Source of the DNA: Druceiella hillmani
Lineage: Eukaryota > Arthropoda > Insecta > Lepidoptera > Hepialidae
NCBI GenBank assembly: GCA_039881145.1
Contig: JAYKKI010000004.1
Coordinates: 43,433,001 to 43,497,000, forward strand
Direction of reading: 5' to 3'
DNA length: 64,000 nt
The notes below the pieces were generated by a model. That model searched no databases, was not told the DNA's origin, and saw only the letters and a list, made by a program, of their open reading frames with translations. Numbering within the stretch: the first letter of the stretch is position 1; each line of letters begins with the position of its first letter. A program made the position numbers and the translations under genes. Positions 11,785 through 20,560 of this stretch are shown here, piece by piece.

Positions 11785-13724
11785 AAGAGGGATTTCACTA
11801 CTGAATGTTGTCAGGCAGTGGTAGTTTTCAAGACGCGGAGCTGCACAGCTGTAAGGGTACTCGGCATGTGCTGCAATAGTATTTGAAGCGTTGTTCCTTT
11901 TCACGGGTGCTGCAATATTGACACCTTCTGTATTTGCCCAATTTTGGCAAATGCAATCCGACATTAGACAATATAGTCTCCTCTGAAATTCCATTTATGC
12001 CTTGAAGATGTGCGCACTTTTCTTCCTACTGTTAAAATTATCTGTTAAGGAACGCCCTAATCGTCAACGGTATTTTCGATGAAGGTTCCTACGATTTGAT
12101 TGGTTCCTTATATAAACAATATATGAGTTAATAACAGGAGTTTCAAACAAAAATCAAAATATTCTATGCTAGTTGCCGGTGGTCGAAAAGGTCGACTCCT
12201 TTCATGTACTGTGTACATTTTTTTATTGCCTATGGACAAAACATCTCTTTTTTTGATTCATTCTTTTGTTTCCTATTTGTCATCACAATTTCAATGGGAA
12301 GAAAAGCTGTTGTACAAAGGAAAACATCTTTAGAGTCTTTCTATTTAAACATTGAAACGGACTTCGAATGTTGGTAAATAAATTTACCAGGTTTTAGAAT
12401 CGTTTCTCGTGTCTTTTTTGTAATAATTGTTTCAAGTCCTTTTCTATTGATAGGGACAGTGCCAACACCAAATTTTTTATTTTCATACAATGTGGTCAGT
12501 AGTCCTAAACTTGTAAAAAAATTGTCAAATGCTAATAAGGTGTTTTCTGGTATATCTTCAGCGAGGTCCATAACGATTTTTTACCTCAAGTTTTCTTCCG
12601 TACTATCTCCAATATTGCCTGTATAAAATTGGAACTGATATAAGTTAGAACTGATATACATTTGTACCCTCTCTTGATGGGTTTTTAGGCATGTACTGTT
12701 TCATTGAACTTCTCCCTTTAATTTTTTTATGGATATGTCTATTGATTGATTCTGTAATGAAAGGCTTCAAGAAAGGTCTCATTTAGTTTTTCCATAAGTA
12801 GTCTTATTATGCCTAATTTGTCATAGTTACGGGATATTTTGGGTAATTCTTGTCTAATATCAGTTACATGTATATTCTCAGTGATTTTTAAAAATCTTTT
12901 TAAGTTTATTACATTAATTATAACAGGATTATTGAAAAACATCTCTGTTGACCAATATAATTGGTTATCAAAAATGGGATTTATTGACATTTGAAGCATC
13001 AAACCTAAGTATGTACTGATTTCTTCCTTTTGTAGTATCTGCCCAACCACACTTTGTTTTTCCTTTGCATGAATATTAGTATTTTGTACTATCGCATCAA
13101 TCAGAGTTTCTGGAAATAAATCTAAGAAATAATCTTTAGCAGTGCTTCTATTTGTATAAAAGTTCCTTACTTCCAGCGGCTTCTCAAATGAAAGAATATA
13201 AAAATTTACAATATCTGTGGTCCATAAGCTTTCTACATTTTGTATTCCAGAATAGCTCGGCCTAGATCTTCTTGGTATTTTTATTTCAGAGATTTCAGCT
13301 ACGTATAGGTATGTCCGTGCTGAGATATCTGAGGTCTGCGGCTGTTGCAGAGGAGGCTGGGAATCTATTTGAAAGTGTTTGTTGAGGCTTAGGAGAATGA
13401 AATGTCTCTTCATGGAAAATGTTTCTAATTTCAGGGCTAGGAATTGATGTATCTTGTGTTTCAAAGATCTGAAACATGTTTGTATATACTTCATCTACGA
13501 ATATTATGAGAAAATGAGTACATATACATTGCAGTGATATACTTTCGAATATTATAATACAATAACTGTTCAATAGATACAAACCACTCAAAATATTCAT
13601 CAATTCATCTTCATCTATGCGTGTATTTTGTATTCGGTCTAGAACTACGTTCATCGTCCAATCTGGAGCTTTCGTTGCCAAAATTATCTATTGAGTCGTC
13701 TGGCGCACAGTTATCTGACGACAT
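11785..13724 (-). pseudogene. piggyBac-like transposase, nearly full length but disabled
   Basis: Read on the minus strand from 13724 down, the order is that of a piggyBac transposase. An acidic N-terminus starts MSSDNCAPDDSIDN. From 13494 to 12739 a long frame includes YFLDLFPETLIDAIVQNTN, GLMLQMSINP and YWSTEMFF, the start of the DDE_Tnp_1_7 domain. At about 12730-12635 lies IKGRSSMKQYMPKNPSREG, following an Asp that fits the first catalytic residue. At about 12530 lies LLAFDNFFTS, with the second catalytic Asp. At about 12215 lies YMKGVDLFD, the GVD block. Then comes INSYIVYIRNQ at about 12145, and finally a cysteine pattern RRCQYCS...YYCSTCRVPL at about 11915-11840, matching the C-terminal zinc-binding domain. 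At least five frame changes and several stops break it. A possible intron of about 118 bp sits at about 13469-13586. TTAA-flanked ends were not identified. Confidence 0.92.
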
Positions 13725-13834
13725 AAGTAATACAAGTGCTATTTCAACGTCATCTTTCTTTGAAACATTTCTTTTGAAACCTTTTCTTTTGAAATCGAGT
13801 TCTTTTTTCAGAAAACAATAAAAATATACATCAC

Positions 13835-13913
13835 TTGCAGTCTAAAGGATAATATTTCCCATACTTGTTAACAATTAAATCGTTTTGCAGTCTAAAGTAT
13901 GATATTTCCCACA
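13835..13913. repeat. Two direct copies of a 29 bp motif outside the piggyBac 5' end
   Basis: Copy 1 at 13835-13863 and copy 2 at 13885-13913 share TTGCAGTCTAAAG and ATATTTCCCA, with few differences and a 50 bp register. Their position just outside the start of the piggyBac coding region suggests subterminal repeats, but this is inference. Confidence 0.75.
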
Positions 13914-14167
13914 TGTTTAGAAGTACAAAAAATACTAGAATATTAAAGCAACCACACAATTAATATCTACGTCAGAAACAATAAATAAAAGTGAAATCCG
14001 GTAAGGATTTTTTCGCAATATAATAATTTTTTTATTGAACTTCACTCTCAATATCGGCCATCAATACAACGAATTTGCACCTGTAATTTTGACAAGAGTC
14101 TACAGAATAAGAACAGATGCATTCCCTTAAACGGATTTAGTGGGAGCATACACTATATTTTCAAAAT

Positions 14168-14480
14168 ATGATGTGGTATATATATACTCCGTCAATCCAA
14201 TTAAGGGCTAAATTAATTTCACTGCACGGAAGCCTGAATTTCAGATATACAAACATCTCTATTATTTGTGACGTAGCAAACATATTGTTCTCTACTAACT
14301 TTAAATGCTGTATATTCGGAATAAATTTTACTTTTAAAAGTACGTATGATAGCGAGGAAAGAATAAATGTCAACCAAGATGTAGTTTTAGGTTGTATGTG
14401 GATTGGCTCCGGCTTTAGTAATTTAGAAACCGTATCAGCAATTTTGGATATACCGAAGTTATCTTGGCAGTTTCACATTT
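14168..14480 (+). pseudogene. Mutator-like (MULE-type) transposase N-terminal fragment
   Basis: An open frame of 140 codons whose middle resembles the insect Mutator-like transposase domain. In order it has LHGSLNFRYTNISIIC near residues 19-34 (in the family a zinc-binding segment, here with cysteines mostly lost), a variable stretch, then INVNQDVVLGCMWIGSG and LETVSAILDIPKLS at about residues 61-98. In these proteins this block reads approximately IN.A.V.G...IG.G...LEE....MDIP.MS. After about residue 105 the frame becomes low-complexity AT-rich sequence and the resemblance ends. No start or catalytic region is present, so it is an orphan fragment. The assignment rests on memory of the family pattern. 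Confidence 0.55.
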
Positions 14481-14805
14481 TAATAATAACATTCATTCCT
14501 AATTTTTTAAACAATTTTTATATTTCTTCATACCAAAATACATACGTATTAAAATTGACCTACATGTACATATTATTTCAAAAAAAATAAAGTATGGCTA
14601 TACACAAAATCATACACGTAACAACATAAATCTACATTAAGATTGATATATAAATTGCTTTGTAGACAACAAACTAATTTTCATTGGTTTTGATATTATG
14701 GAAATAAATCTCTTTTTCTTAGCAAATTTTTAAATAAACCCCATATTTACAATTGTTATATTACGGATTTGACAGCGTTTTTCTGATAATTTTATTATAT
14801 TAAAA

Positions 14806-15166
14806 ATGTTATATTCAAGGTGTATTTTGAAAGTAGTAGGTGTGATTGAAGCATTAGAAATATACGAGGAAAATTATTTGGTTGCATGGGAATCGTTGAA
14901 AGCCCGTTTCGATAATAAACGCTTAATTATGCAAAGTGACGTTTTTACATTACCCAAATTACCAACGATGACTAAGGAATCTGCTGTCGAATTAAAAAAG
15001 TTTTTAGATACGATTTTAACTTATATACGATTTTTAAAGTCATTAAAAAACAGACTCGTTGAGCGGTGGGGCTCACTATTAATTTGAATTCTGACATCAA
15101 AAATCGATGAAAACACCGATACAAAATGGCAAAAATCTATTCAAGGTACCGAAATACCCGAAATGT
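14806..15166 (+). pseudogene. BEL/Pao retrotransposon gag fragment (DUF1759-type)
   Basis: A 93-codon frame contains VIEALEIYEENYLVAWESLK, ARFDNKRLIMQ, LPKLPTMTKESAVELKKFLD and IRFLKSLKN, which fits the DUF1759 segment of BEL/Pao gag polyproteins (pattern: NY..AW..L..RF.N.R.I......L..LP......  ..LR.L.D......  .LK.L). After WGSLLI a one-base frame shift at about 15085 continues the homology as LTSKIDENTDTKWQ to about 15166, where it ends at a stop. No protease, reverse transcriptase or integrase is seen nearby and no LTR can be matched to it. It is therefore a stranded, frameshifted piece of an insect LTR retroelement. Confidence 0.8.
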
Positions 15167-15459
15167 GAAATGTGAATTATTGCACAAAATTTCATTTGAA
15201 TGCTGGAGCCATTCATTTGTAAATTATTCTAGAAAATTCAGAAGGTTTCTATTTTCTTAATCATTTTCCGTTACATTAGTATTTTTGTAACCATAAAATA
15301 AGGGAGAAAAACCTATTATTTTTTAACAGTTTTTGGAATTATATATTAAATAACTTGATATGTACCTTTACGTGTTTTGGTAATATTTCACCATATGAAA
15401 GGGTGGGAAAATCCAGTAAATGTTCCTGATGGTGTGCGCAGTGGGTCAGTGCGGGACTA

Positions 15460-15893
15460 ATTATTTACTACAGTAGGTAAAAACTAATTTTTACATCAAA
15501 TAGTATATTTCAAAGTGGAACCTTCAAGGTTAGAGAAGTTACGTATTTTATGCGTTTTTTAATCATAATATGCGCACGGTAAAATTATTATATATTTTAA
15601 ATTTGTAGAAAAAAAAAATTATTTATGCCTGTATTTATATTCTGAATTTTTTTCCAGAATTGTACCAAATTTCGAACTGTATCAAATAATTTCGGACGTG
15701 AGCCATCTCAGTTAACCTGAACTGGATTTGATTCAATGAATGCCAATGAAGTCATTACATTGCGAATTCAGGTTTGATGGGATTGAGGCCGAACGAACCC
15801 ATATCACATTTTAGCCATAGCAAGTTTTTGATCGAGCACAATTACGTGTACATTATTAATTTATTATTTATATCGAACGTTTTAACTTCGCTA
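15460..15893 (+). repeat. Dispersed ~450 bp repeat, copy 2
   Basis: Same orientation and nearly collinear with 9049-9490. Differences are mostly single substitutions. The copies diverge exactly where a perfect palindrome begins in this copy. Confidence 0.9.
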
Positions 15894-15957
15894 TTAAAAA
15901 TTCTGTATCAAAACTACAGATTCTTTGTAATCTGTAGTTTTGATACAGAATTTTTAA
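15894..15957. repeat. Perfect palindrome, 29 bp arms, 6 nt loop
   Basis: Left arm 15894-15922 and right arm 15929-15957 are exact reverse complements around CTTTGT. The right-arm core TCTGTAGTTTTGATACAGA is present at the end of repeat copy 1 (about 9502-9520), while the left arm is not. Confidence 0.95.
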
Positions 15958-17379
15958 ATACATTATTTAGAAATCGTTAAATGATATACAAACTAAACAA
16001 AAGAGTATGGTAGACAAAAATAATTAGACTAGGCGTATAATATGTTAATTTCGAAAATAATATTAAATAACTTAACCAATTCGTGGTTCGAAGTCATTTG
16101 AACAATGTGGAATATATAAATCGTTTATTACGGGAAAATAAAATTGATTTTATGACCATATTATTAACAAAATGAAATATACGACTTTCGTTCAAAGGAA
16201 CCGATAACATAGATACGCGGTTTTAATGCGTACAGATGATAACAATATCCATATTTATATACTGAAATAAAACTTTTTTAAATAACAAATTGGTCATAAT
16301 TTTTTTGAAGAAATAAATAAATTATTAGCTTAATAAATATTAAATGAAATACATTGCATGAACACTCATTTTACACAGATCATTTCCAATAATCGTAAAT
16401 TATAATATTAAAGTTGAAATTTTTTTCCAATTTTCAGTCAAAAGAAAATTAATGTATATATATCGTAGGATTGATTAATATTGCACGTCGTTGTGGTCTT
16501 TGAACTAACAGACCATTCACACAAACAGAATATGTGAACATTTCGATTCCATTTCAAATATAAAATTACACTTGAAACTCCCAATGAAATTCCCACACAT
16601 GGTAAATAACATTGATTAGATAACAAGAAAGCAATGAACAATTTTCCCACCGCAAAGAAATGTTTATATTGATTCATTGTTTGACTTTCGCATCTATTCA
16701 GCAGGAATAGAACAATACAGCCTAATAAGGTTAATTTTATTTCATTTCAAAATTCGTGAAAATTTTCAAAGATGGTTCAACATTGGATGTGGATGAAATG
16801 CGGATATAGGATCTTTTAATTTATAATAGTAGACTAATTGCGTTTGGACTAATTTAAAAAAAAAATTCTTTTTTATGCGATCGCATCCAATTACGATTTA
16901 TAGATGTAATAATTTTTTACCCTTTTTTCTTTAAATTCTATAAAACGTGACTTCAGTAACTTTTTCTTCTTTTTATATTAATTGAGCATATTTAATTATA
17001 TCTAATAAAGAAATACGTTCTTTGAAGAGTATTAGTAGTTAGTAAATATTACTTCGAATCGCCTTAGGTAGTCTTACTAACTTAAATCATATTTTAAATC
17101 TGTTTAGTGCTAATTAATTTGATATTTAGTAAATTAGGGCACGTAACGCTATTAATTTTAATAATTATAAAAATAAGCTTTATAAGTAACATTTTGTATA
17201 GAACAGTCAAATTGCCATTTAATTAAAACAATTATTACATTTATCCTAAATCAACTTGTAATTTCATATATTCCCAAGGACTTGGATAAAATTTCGTAAT
17301 TATATATATATTTTTAGTAACATATAAGCTACGAGTATATGATTTTACAAAATATATGGCAATAAATAGTATGGCAATA
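15958..17379. other. AT-rich DNA, no supported gene
   Basis: A 79-codon minus-strand frame at 16438-16677 has no recognisable motif. No repeats or RNAs seen. Confidence 0.55.
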
Positions 17380-17960
17380 GCTGGCCGCCATTTTGTTGGG
17401 TTGGGTTGGATATGCTTTAGGTTAGGTTGTGTTTTTGGGTTTATTTGTTTTTTTGCCGTTTCCGAACGACCCACAGCATACCTAACCCAAATTAGGTATG
17501 CTGTAAGTTGGTCGGATAGAATTCTATTTGCTTTGGGTTGCTTTCTTTGGCTTTGGTTGGTTTGGGTTTGGGGTTGGATTGGTTTTGGGTTGAGTTGGTA
17601 TGGGTTGGGTTTCATTGCGTTATTTCCGATTTGATTTGGATTGGGTTTGGATCGGGTCGGGTATGTCTGAGGTAGTTTGGCTTGGATTTGTTTTATTCAT
17701 ACTCAATATAATACTAATATCATACTCATAATAACCTAGAGTTGGATTTGCTTTGATTTGTTGGATTGGGTTGACGTTGCTTTATATTGGATTCGATTGG
17801 GTTTCCATTGAACTTGGTTACGTTGGGTTTGTTCAGTTTGGGTTGGGTTTAGTTTCATGAGTTAGATTTTTATTTTGGAAAGGTTTTCTTTTTATTGGTT
17901 GTGTTGGGTTCGGTTTTGTTTGGTTGGGTTTGTTTTGATTTGGATTGCTTTTGACTTATA
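17380..17960 (+). repeat. TTGGG/TTTGGG-rich degenerate tract (G-runs on plus strand)
   Basis: On the plus strand the sequence is built of irregular TTGGGT, TTTGG and TTGGTT units, densest at 17390-17440, 17530-17660 and 17750-17950. The minus strand is correspondingly C-rich, giving Pro/Gln/Asn-rich artefactual frames. The many GGG runs could form G-quadruplexes. An imperfect hairpin interrupts it at 17462-17515. It is not the canonical insect telomere repeat TTAGG, though TTAGG occurs twice early on (17420-17430). Confidence 0.85.
17462..17515. repeat. Hairpin inside the GT-rich tract
   Basis: ACAGCATACCTAA (17473-17485) and TTAGGTATGCTGT (17492-17504) pair perfectly. The outer 11 nt on each side pair partly, giving arms of about 24 nt around a 6 nt loop. 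Confidence 0.85.
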
Positions 17961-19579
17961 CCCATAAATACACTATACAGTTGTGTGTTTACTACGCACC
18001 AAATAACTGGGCACTTCTTTGTTGCTGCAATAGAAAATAGTAAATATGCATATATTTTGATTGTGTAAGGCGAATCCGACGAAATAAACAAAACCTAATG
18101 TTAATTATAGCAAGCGCCTATGTTTTTCAGAAATCGTCATCTTAGTTAGGTCGGTTGTTTTTACGTATTTAAACATTACACAAATTGTATTTTTGTAATC
18201 TATTTCCTTTATAATGTCACACTATTTTTTGTAAATAACTTCAATGAACAGACACACCAATTCTACAGTTTTATTATAATTAAAAAATAGAATAGATAGA
18301 ATCTTACATTGGAAACTGTGCACTTTGACCATATAAGAATATTAGATGACATAATTAAGGTTACCTCTCCATTGTATTATCACATGAATAATAAAAATTA
18401 GAAGATGTCCTGCTTAAATATTCAGAATATAAATCTTAAACCTATTTCAGAATTATCTTGCATGTCGATGAATACAAAGGAAACTTAAGTATGAAGTCTT
18501 GTCTACATTTAAATTGATGAGATAGCTTTTGCGATATTTTTGGACAATTTTCGTAATGAAGCAACCAAAAAACGTATTAAATTTAAAAAAAAATGGTCGG
18601 TTATGTCCTTTTGACCATACATATAAAGAGATAACTTCTAATTTTAAAATATATGTATAATTATATAGATGTTATATAATAGATATTATTTTGGTGAATC
18701 AGGATCAATACGTGATTATTATTTTTAAATATAATAACATAGGCGTATTATATTAAACTACTATCTAATAAAGAGTTAAACACTAACTGTGACGTTTAAA
18801 ATATTACTGGGTTACTTGAAATATTACATTAATTGTATACAATAACAATCGCGTATTATTTTAAAATATTATTCAAAACCGTAGCGTAAGCAAAGATTTG
18901 AACCATGAATTAGTATAATACCGTTGAATTTAATTAATTTTTTTTCTATTTAAAATATTGAAAATAAAAAACAGACGGAAACATTTCAGTGGAAAATGAA
19001 CTATTTTCATTCTCTGTCATATATTGAATGTATGGCATCTATTTTTTATATGGAATGGTTGATGACTATTGTTTTTTTTTATTGTACATCCTAGAAAATT
19101 ATAAGAAAAAAAAATTTAAAAAATGATACAAACACAAAACAGTACTTTTTTAAATAAAATCCCTTACTAGTTAAGTTTTCGGAAGCAACTGTTGTTTTTT
19201 TCTTAATAAATTCCTACTTAGCATTTGTCACAACATATTAAGTTTTTCTTCTAGAAACTTACAATTTTTTTTCGAAATTAAATTTGAAATTTTCATCGAA
19301 TTTTTATTTTTCGTTTGTACATACTCTATTATGATGTAATAACTTTAAATAAATTGTTTTCACGAAGCAGCAGGATTACCACTTTGTAGTTTTCTGTTTT
19401 CTGTTTTATGTTAGTTCTACTTCTTTGTAAATAAAAGTAATGTGGATATTACATATCGTCGATTCAAACCATGAATCAGTATTGATTAATATTCCCAAAA
19501 ATATATTATATTTCAAAATAATTTTATTTCAAAAATAGGCTTACCTATGTATATAACATTTTTCAAAAACCGCTACAAC
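17961..19579. other. AT-rich DNA, no supported gene
   Basis: Only poly-A/poly-T runs and short frames. Nothing recognisable. Confidence 0.6.
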
Positions 19580-19651
19580 TACTCGTTGGTCTAGAGGTAT
19601 GACTTTCGCTTTGGATACGAGAGATAGCTGGTTCAAATCCCGGATGAACCC
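19580..19651 (+). tRNA. tRNA-Pro(TGG) pseudogene
   Basis: 72 nt align base for base with the eukaryotic tRNA-Pro pattern: CTCGTTGGTCTAGAGGTATG for the D arm and box A region, an anticodon loop TTTGGAT with anticodon TGG, and a T loop GGTTCAAATCC serving as box B. The acceptor stem is ruined: only the four pairs next to the D arm remain. The T stem has two mismatches. It is more likely a decayed tRNA gene or tRNA-derived retroposon than a working gene. Confidence 0.75.
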
Positions 19652-20499
19652 AACTATATTTCTGTAAATTTTAACGTTCAACGTGCTGGTCGTATTAAGT
19701 CAAAAAAAATCGACAAAACAGAGAATCTGGCCGAATGGGTAATTAGCCGGAAAAACACATATGCATAATATTAACATAATATACAACATATTAATATAAA
19801 TATAAATATTTTTAATTTTGATAAAAATCAAAGTTGCAGTACATACATGTAAATACATTTTAATTTATAGTCCTTGGACTCCTATAAATATATTTATATG
19901 TATTTAACTGCTATGTAGGCGTTAAGTCTAGTGCACATAGGTGTGGAGTTTCTTAAAAAATTATGTAGAAGTTTCAAAATAACTCTTTTATTTAAGTCAA
20001 TTGTTAGTGAGTTATGCCCATCTAAAATCATAAAAAGTGTGATCCCCGTCCCCGACTCTTCAACTAACGTGTGTAAAATTTTGAAACAAATGTAGATAAT
20101 AGATGACGATGAATTGAATGGTTTGAATGTTTGAATGACGTATGTTATGTAGTTTATGATATATGGGATATTTTCGGGACCTACCACAGCAACAAATTCG
20201 TAGTACACAGTATCTTTGATAAATACAAACGTATAAGTTTAATGTTGTTTGGTGCAGGTCCGACTCGTACTTGGCCGGTGTTTCTATTTCACATGACTTA
20301 TTGTCCTAACATATTATTACCAACCAGATGTCGCATATTTTTCATCGTCAAGTAAGTAAATTATTCTATTTACAGGTATTTCGGTTTTTATATTGTCTGG
20401 GTATGGTATCAAATGAACAGCCACAAATTTATAATTTGAAAAAATAAACAACAAACATTTCTTAAATGGAATAAACAACTTAAATAACTAAAACTCTGC

Positions 20500-20560
20500 T
20501 ACGGGTGAATCATCAATAAGTAAAAGTCACTGACTTTTACTTATTGATGATTCACCCGTA
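20500..20560. repeat. Perfect 61 bp palindrome, 30 bp arms, 1 nt centre
   Basis: 20500-20529 is the exact reverse complement of 20531-20560, with a single C at 20530. The flanking sequence is not symmetric. There is essentially no loop. Confidence 0.97.

Noticed and set aside
10715..12205. GAAAAGGAGTCGACC at 10718 and GGTCGACTCCTTTC at 12190 as terminal inverted repeats of one element
   Set aside because: Each lies inside a different coding remnant (KGVDQF and MKGVDLFD); the match follows from similar residues and is probably coincidence.
12739..13821. Plus-strand frame at 13621-13821
   Set aside because: Shadow of the piggyBac N-terminal region, which reads sensibly on the minus strand.
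9049..15893. The two 450 bp repeats as LTRs of one BEL retrotransposon
   Set aside because: No gag after the left copy, the gag fragment sits just before the right copy, and the interior is filled by unrelated DNA transposons. Left open only as a finding to test.
17241..17634. Pro/Gln/Asn-rich (-) and Gly/Trp-rich (+) frames
   Set aside because: Products of the TTGGG-rich tract, not protein-like outside the repeat.
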